From Gordius sp. MW1 (taxonomy: Eukaryota > Nematomorpha > Gordioida > Gordea > Gordiidae): a DNA stretch of 64,000 bases. Positions 12,416 through 23,122 of this stretch are shown here, in pieces. Made by a program: the position numbers and the translations under genes. Location of the stretch: assembly GCA_964036665.1 (NCBI GenBank), contig OZ038526.1, positions 18,786,001-18,850,000 of the forward strand. Direction: 5' to 3'. The number at the start of each line of letters is the position of its first letter. Position 1 is the stretch's first letter. Below the pieces are notes generated by a model. That model was not told the origin of the DNA. It was given only the letters and a program-made list of their open reading frames with translations, and made no database searches.

Positions 12416-12831
12416 GTAAGCTTTTAATTTTAATAAATGTTCATTCAAGAGGTTCTTGCAAGGTTAATTTTTATAATTCTTACTTTAAATAAACTCAGAT
12501 CACAATTATACAGTTAGATAGTTTTTTGCCCGTCCGAACTTTATACTTTAGTCGATGCATAGAAGCCAGTATAGATTATATACAATTGAGTAAATTATTA
12601 GCATATAAATTTGGATGTTTGCCTAATTTTAGATGGTGGAGAGAAGGCTCTCAACAAGTTTATTGCTTCACTCTACCGCTCGGGCGGGGCTATTTGACAA
12701 TTCGATTGGGAGTGCCAATTTGACACAGCAACAAAAATTGAGTTTGAATCATGCTATAAGGACACCAATATAATTCAACGTTCTATGATAATTGAACATA
12801 TTTTACGTTTTCTACATAATATTTACAGTGG

Positions 12832-12945
12832 CGTGGCTAGGGGGGCCCAGGAAGCCCGCCCCCCCCCCCTAAGAGTAAAAACCGAGACTCATGGCCCCCC
12901 CCCCTAGAGAAAAATCTGGGCCCCTGGGCCCCGTAAGCCATTTTT
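12832..12945. mobile_element. Fragment of a CAGTGGCGTGGCTAG-type repeat
   Basis: The sequence opens with CAGTGGCGTGGCTAGG, followed by G and C runs, a layout shared with the degenerate element at about 31197-31362, whose far end reads CTAGCTACGCCACTG. Such ends are common on short non-autonomous DNA elements in animal genomes. No opposite terminus or target duplication was found here. Confidence 0.4.
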
Positions 12946-13076
12946 TTTATTTTATCTTAATTAAGAAAAAATATGAAGTATAATTGTTTGTTTTTGAATA
13001 TATCTTTTAATTATAATATAAAGCCCAAATATTTGTTTAATAAATGCAATTTCAACGGTTAATAGCCTAATATTAA

Positions 13077-13545
13077 CTTTAAATGATATTAGAAATGAGG
13101 ATCACTATCAAATTCTTTATAATAAGGCGAAAGATTTAGCTTCAGTTTTTGATTTAGTACCTTCTAAACGTAATAAAAACAAAAAAATGTATGACACTTT
13201 TTACTCTTTAGAATCTACCAATTCATTAATTGATTTCAAAATTGATTTATATTATCCTATGTAATTTATATAGGTCCTTAGAAGGTTTTATGGGCGTAGC
13301 CAGCATTTGAATTAGAGGGGGGCAATAATGATTTAGGGAGGGCAAAATGATTATTTTTTCAAATTTCAGCCATAATTCTAATAAATTTCAACAAATTTTT
13401 GGATTTAGAGGGGGGGCGGCCTCCTCCCCTTGGCTACGCCCATAAAAGGTTTAAACCCTTCATCTCCTTTTTTTGCGATAAATCTCTTTTATCAGAAGTA
13501 ATTAACCATTATGAATTAAAACTGCAAGATGCCGAAATATAAATG
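13077..13545 (+). pseudogene. hAT transposase relic (ZMYM1-like), interrupted by a MITE
   Basis: The plus strand encodes a run containing AKDLASVFDLVPSKRNK and LESTNSLIDFKIDLYYP up to about 13263. After a 156-bp MITE the text resumes with a phrase beginning RFKPFISFF and ending in HYELKLQDAEI (about 13452-13542). The residue pattern resembles the C-terminal half of hAT/ZMYM1-type transposases, but this is recalled pattern knowledge, not an alignment. Stops at both sides of the MITE show it is dead. It may be a remnant of the kind of element that could have mobilised the hAT-type MITEs here. Confidence 0.45.
13289..13444. mobile_element. MITE with TATGGGCGTAGCCA ends, 156 bp
   Basis: Terminal repeats TATGGGCGTAGCCA and its inverse at the right end are bounded by GAAGGTTT (13281-13288) and AAAGGTTT (13445-13452), an 8-bp target duplication with one mismatch. 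The insertion splits the hAT transposase relic, and removing it restores a continuous phrase across the site. It belongs to the same family as 7370-7532. Confidence 0.85.
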
Positions 13546-14157
13546 GCAAAAGATAATGTAATATATTAAACTCGGGCCTTCGGCCCTCGTGGGAAGGGGG
13601 AGGGGGGAAGGGAAGGGGGTACGAAACTCATCTTTACTCCGTATAAATGTCTAATATTTGCTATGCAATTTACGGGCGAGAAAGGTGGGAAGGGGCGAGA
13701 ATGCCTATAGGGGGGTATTAAATGCAAACGGGCATAGGTTCAAAAACGAGGAAAAAAATTCCGGTTTACCAATGGTCATTTTTTTCATTGGTCAGTAGCC
13801 AGCGGACGGCCAAAAAGTCACAATATCAATGATATTAACAAGAACAATATATTAATTTAATTTAAATAAAAATAAAAATTTTGCCCTCTCACCCACATCA
13901 GTTGAGGCATAGGCTTTTGTAGGGGCACAGAGACCCATATCAGTAGAGGCATAGGCTTCTGTATGGGAGGGCCTTAGGTAATTATCATGTTAACCTAATC
14001 AAAAACGAAAAAATAAAATTTTGATTTATTTGGCCAATGGTCATTTTTTCATTGGTCAATAGCCAGCGGACGGTCAAAAAGGCATATTATCAATGGTATT
14101 AACAAGAACAAAATATTAATTTAATTTAAAACAAAAATAAAAAATTTTGTCCTCTCC

Positions 14158-14215
14158 GGGGATTGAATCCGAACCTTCAAGTCACAAAGCTGGCGTCGAT
14201 AACTTGGTCCCCTCC
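14158..14215 (-). ncRNA. tRNA-Thr(UGU)-like segment (SINE-type, not a functional tRNA)
   Basis: The minus strand reads CCAAGTTATCGACGCCAGC, a loop TTTGTGA, then a T-arm-like GGTTCGGATTCAATCC. The loop would place a UGU anticodon. The acceptor and D stems do not pair properly, so this is a tRNA-derived repeat piece. It recurs at 20351 and 31576. Confidence 0.45.
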
Positions 14216-14669
14216 CCTCTTGAAAGAATCCTGGGTACGTGCCAAAGCATGCCAACAAAACTAAATGCAAAAAAGAAAATTTAAGCATTTGAAATAAGCT
14301 CAGATTTTAGAATATTTATGCTCGGTATAATAATAGCCTCGGTCATATTCGGTGGTACGAATAAAATAAGCATATAGTCCAATTTCCTAGTAAATAATAT
14401 AATGTTTTGTAACACAACATTTTAGTCTTATGGGATATTTGGGATTTTATATCTATGGTAAAAAAAGTGAACATATTCCCTATAAGTGCGACGCTATTAT
14501 TATTGTTTTCCACAGCGGCTGATCTTGATGCATCTCTACCATCTCCTCCACTCCCGCCCCCTAATACAATAATGGCGTATTGATTTTACAGGGGGGGGGG
14601 GGGGGGGGAGGGAAGGGGAGAGAGGTTATTAATTGCTTGTTTTTTAATTGATATTTACGATATTATTAT

Positions 14670-14795
14670 TTTACGCGGCATTGAATTCGATATACGCACT
14701 GATTATTATTAATCAATATTTGTTATTTCTCCTCCCGATATTATTAATGGACGCGGCATTGAATTCGATACGCACTGATTATTATTAATCAATAA
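14670..14795 (+). repeat. Tandem duplication of about 77 bp
   Basis: The phrase ACGCGGCATTGAATTCGATA followed by CGCACTGATTATTATTAATC occurs at about 14672 and again at about 14750, with a small TA indel between copies. It lies just left of the hAT insertion. No coding content. Confidence 0.8.
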
Positions 14796-14813
14796 CATAT
14801 GAAAGAGTTAAGT

Positions 14814-15526
14814 TAGAGATGCACCGATACCACTATTTTATGCCGATACCGATACCAGCCGATACTTAAGATTTTTTTGCCGATACCGATACCATGCCGA
14901 TACTTATAATAAAAAAAATTTTTATACTAAAAAATATATGCAAATTAAATATTATAAATTAAGTCACATCCAAATTTTGGTAGGTCAGAATTTTGACGAT
15001 AAAACAATTGTAATTATAATTTATAATATAATATTAATTTATAATAATAAATTTTGTTATTAATTAATTCAAAAGTATTGTGATTAATAGATCAAAAAAG
15101 AAATTTAAATTTTATTATGGTACACTTTATATTTTATTAATACATAAATTTATTTTATAAAAAAGTAAATATACGTGTAATTAGCTTATATTAAACTAAT
15201 ATTGAAAATTTAGTTCTCTTATGTTCAACTTAACAATTGTTAGTTGTTCTATTTTCTCCGAAAGAAGCCTTCTTACAGATGGTCAATGAGTTTATTATAC
15301 TCCACATAGAAATATTTATAGCCAATCAAATGAAACAATTTTCAAAAAATTTAAAAAGTCCTCTATTTTTTAATGGTAGGAGATACTATAAATATTATTT
15401 TTTGAGTTTCATATTGAAAAAGGTATCGGCTTGGTAATTGCCGATACTAGCAAAGTATCGGGCCGATTCTTTTGGCAAGGTATCGGCGCCGATACCATGC
15501 CGATACTTGGTATCGGTGCATCTCTA
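14814..15526 (+). mobile_element. 713-bp non-autonomous hAT, copy 1
   Basis: Ends are TAGAGATGCACCGATACC and its exact inverse GGTATCGGTGCATCTCTA. Subterminal CCGATACC-type repeats extend the inverted ends to about 100 bp. Flanks GTTAAGT (14807-14813) and GTTAAGAT (15527-15534) look like an 8-bp target duplication that lost one base on the left. A second copy of identical length lies at 32323-33035 in the opposite orientation. Both hold a 66-codon reading frame (15237-15437 here, SPKEAFLQMVNEF...) differing by one residue. I infer this frame is a transposase scrap; no catalytic residues are visible. Confidence 0.9.
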
Positions 15527-15585
15527 GTTAAGATAAGAGTATAGTGAAATGCAGTAAATTAATAAATCTTTCTTCTTCTTCTTTA

Positions 15586-17149
15586 TCAGTTATTGGGTCC
15601 CAGATTCGTGGGGTTTGTTTTGATAAGCTTCTTCCATCTTGACCGGGTGAGTGCCATGTCTTGACTAATCTCTTTAGTTTTCATAACTTTATCGACTTGC
15701 CCTTTCCACGTGACACGGGGTCGTCCTCTTCCTCTCTTCCCCGGTACCTCCATGTCCAGTACTTTTCGATTTACGTCATCCGTGTCCCTTCTTAGTATAT
15801 GCCCATACCACCTTAGCCGATTTTCGTTAATCATGTCCGCCATAGGTTGAATACCCATTTTTGTCATGAGAAAGTCATTCGTCATATGGTCGAGCTTAGT
15901 ATACCCCAAGCTCCACCGTATCATTCTCATCTCTGTGGCTTGTAATAGCTTGCCTTCCGTGGTGTGCCCATGTTTCACTTCCAGATAGTAACACCGGTCT
16001 TACGATGGATTTGTAAGCTTTGCTCTTCAACCATATTGGCATTTTCTTGTCGCACATTACACCGGATATACTTCGCCATTTAAGCCATCCTTTTTGGATC
16101 CGGGCATTGACTTCTGTTGTGCAACCTCCCTCTTGATGTAGCATCGAGCCGAGGTATGTAAACCTGTCTACTTTGGGGTACTTTAGATGGTCATCCAGCG
16201 ATGGGGTGCTTGTACCGTTTATTTCCATGTATACCGTTTTTCGATCGTTGACCTTTAAACCATATCCAGCTAAGCGCTTCGACCACTTTTCGGCTTCTTC
16301 GAATACTTTGTCCCTTGTTTCCTCGCATAGAACTATATCATCGGCATATAGCATACACCATGGCGATGGCTTTTGAATGTCCATCGTTATCGTGTCTATA
16401 ATTATATTAAATAAAAAGGGACTTAAAGCAGATCCTTGATGTAATCCAATTTTAACCCGAAAAGATTTAGAGTCTCCAACTGTCGTCCTAACGCAAGAGT
16501 TTGAGGCTTCATAACTATTTTTCATAAGCCGTATATATGCGTCAGGAATATTTTGTTTTCTCAGGCACCACCATATTAAATCGCGGGGGACCGTGTCATA
16601 AGCTTTCTCCAAGTCGATAAAGACCATATGTAGGTCTTTCCTCTTTTCACCATACTTATCCATTATTTGTCTTAGTGCGAAGATTGGGTCGATTGTGGAT
16701 TTGCCGGCCACAAATCCGAATTGATTCGCCGATATTTCCAACTCGTTTTTCAGCCTTGTTACTAAGATCCTTTCCATAAGCTTCAAGGAGTGGCAAGTTA
16801 GCTTGATACCTCTGTAATTGCCACAGTCTTGAGGGTCTCCTTTGCCTTTAAATAAGGGTATAATCGTGCTTGCTCTCCATTGATTAGGAATTCGCTCTTC
16901 TACCAATATCTTGTTAAGAAGGTTCGTCATGGTGGTGACTGCTTCTTCACGACATCCGAGCAATGCTTCTATAGGGATTCCATCTGGGCCATTTGCTTTT
17001 CCTTTTTGCATCTTGTTCATTTGTGTCCTAACTTCATCCTCCTGAAAGAGTTCGACCAAATTTATATTCGGCTCAATTTTGGGAAGGGAATCCTTGTCAT
17101 TTGCAATATTCATAAGTTTCTTAAAATATCCTTTCCACCTTTCCATCAC
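15586..17149 (-). pseudogene. RTE LINE reverse transcriptase region (frameshifted)
   Basis: This is the reverse transcriptase of the LINE. Visible motifs in order are GPDGIPIE, NQFGFVAGKSTIDPIF, LHMVFIDLEKAYDTVPRDLIW (motif A, catalytic Asp), GLHQGSALSPFLFN (motif B), MLYADDIVL (motif C, catalytic YADD) and YLGSMLHQEGG (thumb). A one-base frameshift near 15950 separates the main 417-residue frame from the last about 120 residues (TEGKLLQATEMRMIRW ... RWYGHILRR). Catalytic residues are intact, so loss of function rests on the frameshift here and on the lesions upstream. Confidence 0.9.
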
Positions 17150-17185
17150 TTCTTTTGGCTTGAATAAGGTTTGACCCTTCTCGTT

Positions 17186-18479
17186 TTAGACTATTTTAAG
17201 AACTCCGACATCGCGACTTTTCTTCTCCCTTATCTTGGTCAATTTGTACATAAGCCTATCGCCCCCTTTATGATCCAGTTTGTTTGCCATCTCGGTGTAG
17301 GCGGCATTCTTCGCTATTGCAACGGCCTTTTTTGCGGCCCTCTTTGCGTCCCTATACTCTTGATAATCCTCCGACTTTTTTGATTTATGCCACCGTCTAT
17401 ATAGATTTTTCTTTCTTTCGATGAAATCCCTAACCGATTTATCCCACCACCATAGTTCCCTATTCATAGCTTTGCCTCCTTTGGTCTGTCCTAGAACATG
17501 AATCGCTGTTTCCTTAAGGTCCTTAGATAGCGTCTCCCAATCGTCGTCTACGTCTCTTCGCAACTTCCTTGCACCCAAGAGTGAGGAGGCTTTTTGATGA
17601 TATTTTTCGCTTGTCGACGTATCGTTCAGCCTTTCATATCGAATTCGAGGTTCATAGACCTTTCTTCTTTCGGTAAATACTCTTCTATCAAGATCCATAA
17701 CAAGGGGACGATGTTGCCTGGCGATTTCTTCTCCCGGTATTACTTTGCAATCCTTGATACTCCATAAGTCCTTTCGCCGTATAAGCAAATAGTCAATTTG
17801 ACTAAAATGCTTCCCACTGCTATAGGTCACAATATGATCTTCTCGTTTTTGAAAATAGGTGTTAACGATCGCCATGTCATATGCTTGGGATAATTGGAGA
17901 AGTTTTTCCCCTTCTTTGTTCTTCAGACCATGCCCATAGCCTCCATGATTACGTTCATACCCGAGACGATCTTTCCCTACGTGAGCGTTGAAATCGGCCC
18001 CAATAATTAGCCTTTCTTCGGGTCGGATTCCTTGTATTTTTTTTTCCAATGAAATCGAAGAATATGTCTTTCTCGGATTCCATACACCCAATTTGGGGAG
18101 CATACGCGCACATAACGGTTAGAAGGCCCCCTTGATCTGCAATCTTCACCCACATTAGCCTGTCGGAACAACGCTTGACTTCCACTACCTTGTCCTTTAA
18201 CGATTCGCTAAGAACGATACCCACCCCTTTTCTACGATTTGGTGACCCACTGTAGAAAAGCTTGTATCCTTCTCCTAATTCCCGAGCTTTTGTTCCGTTC
18301 CACCTCGTCTCTTGTAGGTAGGCGATGTGTACCTTTCTTCTTTTTAGCATTTGTGCAACCTCGATGCTCTTCCCCGTCAACGTTCCCACATTCCAATACG
18401 TTATTCGCATTCTTTCAACAACTAATTTCCTTAACCGCCTTCGTTGTGAGTTGGGCAGTGACCCTAGTGTATTTTTCAC
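17186..18479 (-). pseudogene. RTE LINE endonuclease region (frameshifted)
   Basis: This N-terminal half of the LINE polyprotein nicks target DNA. MRITYWNVGTLTGKS and YLQETRW (the catalytic Glu context of AP endonuclease-like domains) lie in the first 60 residues. GADFNAHVG (the D..N motif) and a region ending IDYLLIR follow in a second frame. The frame switch lies near 18050, at a run of T bases on the plus strand, consistent with a one-base slip. The reading then continues through a Lys/Arg-rich linker (RRWHKSKKSEDYQEYRDAKRA) to an in-frame TAA at about 17186-17188. Sequence after that stop continues in the same frame, so it is a simple nonsense mutation. Confidence 0.85.
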
Positions 18480-18899
18480 TGCACGGGCGGGGTATGCAGT
18501 GCGCGTCGTTTGTGGAGGACGCCCTAGCCTTTTCTTGTAAAATCTTGCTTGAAACTATCATAATTTTGGAGTTGGTTTTTATAGCCGGTTTCCGACCTGA
18601 CGCCAACCCTCCACTTTTTGCACACGGACTTGGGACCGTCGTAGGTAGTGTTCGAGTAAATTAATAAATGAAAATAATAAAATTAATGTTAATGTATAAA
18701 CAGAAAAAATAATATGATATGCCTTTCTAATGATTACAGATGAAAAATACTAAAATTGATAGCAATTAATAAATGAAAATAATAGCAATGAATATGAATT
18801 TAAAAACTTACTTTTGGCTACTGTAAAATGATAATATCAATGGTGAATTGGATAAAATTCAGATTTGTGCCTTACAAAAAATTAAAAATAGCTATTAAA

Positions 18900-19020
18900 A
18901 TATAAATGTATGCATTCGTATTGTGTCTAGTCACGTGCTTAGAAAGGCTCAATCCAATATTTAAAATATTAGGCGTATGTATGTACGTATTGTGTCTAGT
19001 CACGTGCTTAGAAAGGCTTT
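18900..19020 (+). repeat. Tandem duplication with CACGTG palindrome
   Basis: GTATTGTGTCTAGTCACGTG followed by CTTAGAAAGGCT occurs at about 18919 and about 18987, a period of roughly 68 bp. Each copy holds a CACGTG hexamer. It is not obviously part of a larger element. Nearby, at 19120-19140, there is a small hairpin CAATAGC...GCTATTG. Confidence 0.75.
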
Positions 19021-19199
19021 TTTTAATACATTAAAATATTTAAAATAGTAGGCAAAAAATATTATAAATAGAAAGTATTTAAATTGAATTAAATGGGCTT
19101 GCGACGAAACAAGCAGCGACATGCAATAGCTCCGCTATTGCCTGTTGTGACCGTACACCTAAAAATGACACAGGTATTGTAAGGATATCTCAAAAAATT

Positions 19200-20060
19200 T
19201 ACAGGTGCTAAATTAAAACTTTTTTAACCACATTTTAGCCAAAGGTCATTTTTTTGCATTGGTCAGCAGACAGCGGGCAGTCTATAATTCATAAGTGTCA
19301 AAAAAAACGAAAAAAAATTTTCGATTCACATTTTGGCCAAAGATGATTTTTTTCCATTGGTCAGCAACCAGCGGACGGGCAAAAAGTCATATTATTGATG
19401 GTATTAATAAAAACAATATATTAATATGAAAAAAAAACGAAAAAAAATTTCGATTCACAATTTGGCCAATGGTCATTTTTTTCCATTGGTTAGTACCAAG
19501 AGACGGTCTATAAATACATACCAGTCAAAAAAACGAAAAAAAATTACGATTCACACTTTGGCCAATGGTGATTTTTTTCCATTGGTCAGCAGCCAGCGGA
19601 CGGCCTAAAAGTCATATTATCAATGGTATTAACAAAAACAATATATTAATTTGAAAAAAAAACGAAAAAAATATTCCGATTAACAATTTGGCCAATGGTC
19701 ATTTTTTCCATTGCTCAGTAGCCAGGGCACGGTTAAAAAGTCATATTATCAAGGGTATTAACAAGAACAATATATTAATTTAATTTAAAAAAAATAAAAA
19801 TTTTGTCCAGGTTTCAGACCCACATTAGTAGAGGCATAGGCTTTTGTAGGGGCACAGGGACCCACATCAGTAGAGGCATAGGCTCTGCTAGGGGAGGGCA
19901 TAGGGTAATTATCAATATTAACCAATTCAAAAACGGGAAAAAAATTCAGGTTTACAATTTGGCCAATGGTCATTTTTTTCATTGGTCAGTAGCCAGCGGA
20001 CGGCCAAAAAGTCACATTATCAATGGTATTAACAAGAACAATTATATTAATTTAATTTAA
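19200..20060 (-). repeat. 128-bp-type satellite array (inverted orientation)
   Basis: Four to five degenerate units, each with the core GGCCAATGGTCATTTTTTCC...ATTGGTCAG, a GGACGG phrase and a trailing ATCAATGGTATTAACAA tract. They are the minus-strand form of the units at 21660, 23555, 25650, 29185 and 45450. Small reading frames in this region are repeats of the satellite itself. Confidence 0.8.
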
Positions 20061-20350
20061 ATAAAAATAAAAATTTTGCCCTCTCCGGGATTCGAACCCA
20101 CATTAGTAGAGGCATAGGCTTCTGTAGGGGAGGGCATAGGGTAATTATCAATGTTAACCTAATGTTTCAGCCGAAAAATTTCTAACAATTTTATTCTGTA
20201 CAAAACGAAAAAATAAAATTTTGATTCACACTTTGGCCAATGGTGATTCTTTTCATTGTCAGTAGCCAGCGGACGGACAAAAAGTCATATTATCAATGGT
20301 ATTAACAAAAACAAAATATTAATTTAATTTAAAAAAAATTTGTTCCCGGG

Positions 20351-20400
20351 ATTGAACACGAACTTCCAGGTCACAAAGCTGGCGCCAATAACTTGGTAGA
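20351..20400 (-). ncRNA. tRNA-Thr(UGU)-like segment
   Basis: The minus strand reads ACCAAGTTATTGGCGCCAGC, a loop TTTGTGA, CCTGG and then GTTCGTGTTCAATCCCGG. The CCAG/CTGG stem and the 7-base loop give a UGU anticodon position. It directly follows the start module of composite copy 1, the same order as at 31512-31637. It is a degenerate piece of a composite repeat, not a tRNA gene. Confidence 0.45.
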
Positions 20401-20539
20401 CAACGGACAACAACGGACAACAAAAAACGAGTCCATAAATTGCGTAGCAATTAATAATTCTTTACTTCGAATAAAATAAAATGCAATGATATTTTTCACT
20501 TATTAAAATTTTGCCCTCAATAGTGTTTCCAAATTTTAT

Positions 20540-20765
20540 TCTTTTGATTAAAATAATTTTAACTATCCCAATAACTTTGTGTTCATGGAAGGATCGTTCT
20601 CATTGCTAAAATGGATTAAAACTATCTTCGTTCCACAATTGGACAAGATAGGTTATCTTCCTTAGCTTTATTGAGCTTAGAACATGACTTTATAAATGTT
20701 ATTCCCCCGGATATTATAAATTCGTTTGCAACATCGAGTATAAGAGGCGTAATAAACTACTATTA
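20540..20765 (+). pseudogene. hAT transposase dimerisation-domain relic
   Basis: The plus strand has LTIPIT (about 20560) and, after a frame change, RSTIGQDRLSSLALLSLEHD (about 20629-20688), continuing to a stop near 20762. This is the signature C-terminal region of hAT/ZMYM1-like transposases, where TIPV/T...RSF...LRSTM.QERLS.LALLSIE is typical. At least one frameshift and one stop interrupt it, so it is dead. The rest of the transposase is not found alongside. It could be a relic of an autonomous partner of the local hAT elements. Confidence 0.7.
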
Positions 20766-21206
20766 AAAGACTAATTTTAATATTTAATGAAAAATTATCT
20801 TGGCCTTAAATTTGTTTTAAACTATTTAACACTTTCAAATATATTAAAATATTTTTAAAATTACGAAATTTCCATCCTGGATTCAATTTAATTGTCCATC
20901 TCACATGCTTATTGTTTAACATATCTTGCATATTTTGATGTACCACGTGCACATATAAAGCCAATTATTTCCAAAAAATAGTTTGTACACCATTTTTCCC
21001 CTTTATTAGTGATATCCCATCAAAAGTTTGATAAATTAATATTAATAACAAATTCCTGAATTTTATAGACAATTGCTAACGCATCAAAACTTTCAAGGGA
21101 TAAAAATCCCAAAAAAATTTCTTTTGGTGTGCCATTGGATTCAACAAAATGTACACAAACGCTAAGTTTTCTGTGTATCTCACATCTCTAATTTCATTTA
21201 AATTTA
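20766..21206. other. AT-rich sequence, no gene seen
   Basis: Nothing recognisable. The short reading frames here are AT-biased noise. Confidence 0.5.
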
Positions 21207-22995
21207 TTAATTGCTATGCAATTTATGGGCTCGTTTTTTGGTGTCCGTCCGTCCGTTGTCCGTTGTCCGTTGTCCGTTGTCCGTTACCCTCCCTATCTAT
21301 TTGCATTGGGTATATTAGGTTATCGCTTTTTTAAATTAATGCATGAGAAAGAGGTGCCCCACCCCTCATCTCTATCTCCCTCGCTGTGTTATTTTTTAAA
21401 TTAATGCATAAGAGGTCCCCCACCCCTCATCTCTATCTCCCTCGGTGTGTTATATATAAGATTTGTTAAATTATCTATTATATAATAAACATAGATAAAA
21501 GTTGTTTACTTTTAATGCTATGCAATTTAACTAGTTATATAATAAACATAAATAAAAGTTGTTTACTTTTTAATTGCTATGCAATTTAACTAGTTTTGGG
21601 GTTAAAATAGTTTTTTTTGACTCTTATGATTGTTCTTGTTACTATCATTGATAATAAGAATTTTTGGCCGTCCTCTGGCTGCTGACCAATGAAAAAAATG
21701 ACCATTGGCCAAAATGTGAATCGAAATTATTTTTTTCGTTTTTTTTTGACTATTATGATTGTTCCTGTTTCTACCATTGCTATTATGACTTTTTGGCCGT
21801 CCGCTGGCTGCTGACCAATGTTATATAATAAACATTAATAAAAGTTGTTTACTTTTAATTGCTATGCAATTTAACTAGTTTTTGGGTTAGAATCCCGGAG
21901 TTTTTTTTGACTCTTATGATTGTTCTTGTTACTATCATTTATAATAAGAATTTTTGGCCGTCCGTTGGCTGCTGACCAATGAAAAAAATGACCATTGGCC
22001 AAAATGTGAATCCGAGTTTATTTTTTCGTTTTTTTTGACTATTATGATTGTTCCTGTTACTACCATTGCTATTATGACTTTTTGGCCGTCCGCTGGCTCC
22101 TGACCGATGGAAAAAATGATTGGCCAAAATGTGAATCGAAATTATTTTTTTCGTTTTTTTTGACTATTATGATTGTTCCTGTTCCTACCATTGCTATTAT
22201 GACTTTTTGGCCGTCCGCTGGCTGCTGACCAATGGAATAAAATGACCATTTGTGATTCGAAAACTTTTTTTTCGTTTTTTTTGACTATTATGAATTTATA
22301 TCCACTTTTACAGTGTCCTGGCTGCTGACCAATGGAAAAAAATGACCATTGGCCAAAATGTGATTCGAAATTTTTTTTTTTCGTTTTTTTTACTCTTATG
22401 AATTTATATCCACTTTTACCGTGTGCTGGCTGCTGACCAATGGAAAAAAATGACCATTGGCCAAAGTGAGCATCAAAATTTTTTTTTCCGTTTTTTTGGC
22501 TATCATTGACTTATAGAGTATCTGTTGGTACTGACCAATAGAGAAAAAGTGACCATTGGCCAAATTTTTGATTTTTTTAATTAAAAATTGTTCAAATTCA
22601 ACAAAAAAATTCTCCCAACAATTCTGCAAATTCTTAACATTGTGTTGTTTTATAATATAATGTTTGTTAGACCCATAATCACTAAAGGCCATAAAAACTA
22701 ATGTAATACGCAACTAGATGCAAACACTAAATCTAACCCTAACTCTTGTCTATATTACATTTTGCCTATATTACATTTTGCCTATAATGGAAAATTTGTA
22801 TAAATAATTAATTAATCATTAGGCATTTAATACCCCCCTATAGGCATTCTCGCCCCTTCCCACCTTTCTCGCCCATAAATTGCATAGCAAATATAATACA
22901 TTTATACGAAGTACAGATGAGTCGTCCCCCCCCCCCCCCTCCCTTCCCCTCTTCCCTTCCCTTCTTCCCCTTCCCACGAGGGCCGAAGGCCCGAG
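21207..22995 (+). repeat. Composite repeat copy 2 (complete)
   Basis: A complete example. The start module is TTGCTATGCAATTTATGGGC, followed by a (GTCCGTT)n tract and two roughly 60-bp units ending CACCCCTCATCTCTATCTCC. A repeated TTATATAATAAACAT...ATGCAATTTAACTAG spacer comes next. Then comes the array of about 128-bp satellite units (21660-22565). The end module has GCCCATAAATTGCATAGCAA, ACATTTATACGAAGTA, a (CTTCCC)n tract and the hairpin GGGCCGAAGGCCC. The start and end modules share an inverted 20-bp core, but about 130 bp lie outside it at the right. No protein is encoded. A superfamily cannot be assigned with confidence. Confidence 0.85.
21660..22565 (+). repeat. 128-bp satellite array in copy 2
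   Basis: About eight units. The GGCCGTCCG phrase recurs every 124-129 bp where units are intact (for example about 21956, 22085, 22209). Each intact unit has GACCAATGG-AAAAAATGA-CCATTGGCC (a 7-bp inverted repeat), AATGTGAATCGAAATT, a T-rich tract and GACTATTATGATTGTTCC. The final three units diverge progressively (TGTCCTGG, TGTGCTGG, TGTTGGTACTGACC). A spacer bearing a degenerate B-box-like GGGTTAGAATCCCGG splits the array. Confidence 0.85.
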
Positions 22996-23122
22996 TTTTA
23001 AATATAATTTTGATTCATTTTTGACAGAATATTTTTAAGGTTCATATAGCCGTTAAATTTATTAGTTAATTTTAATTTTTAGGTGGTGTAAAGGGGGGGG
23101 GGGGGGAGGGTGTGCAAATAGA

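Larger units (their letters stand above)
15568..18654 (-). mobile_element. RTE-clade LINE, 3,087 bp, near full length
   Basis: The element is bounded by a perfect 15-bp target duplication AGTAAATTAATAAAT (15553-15567 and 18655-18669). On the minus strand it opens with a short untranslated leader, then an AP endonuclease-like region, a reverse transcriptase and a short GAA-rich 3' tail (AAGAAGAAGAAAG at 15568-15580). The size and microsatellite-like tail fit RTE elements. The intact duplication implies fairly recent insertion, although the frame has three lesions. It sits inside composite repeat copy 1, right next to the 713-bp hAT. Confidence 0.92.
13571..20454 (-). repeat. Composite repeat copy 1 (inverted), split by hAT and RTE insertions
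   Basis: On the minus strand this runs from a start module (20385-20454: TTGCTACGCAATTTATGG, then the GTCCGTT minisatellite) through tRNA-like segments and satellite units (19200-20350 and 13735-14150) to the end module (13571-13740) with the GGGCC/GGCCC hairpin. Between the outer parts lie the 713-bp hAT, the RTE LINE and about 1 kb of unrelated AT-rich sequence. Treating both ends as one element is an inference; they could be two independent fragments. Confidence 0.6.
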
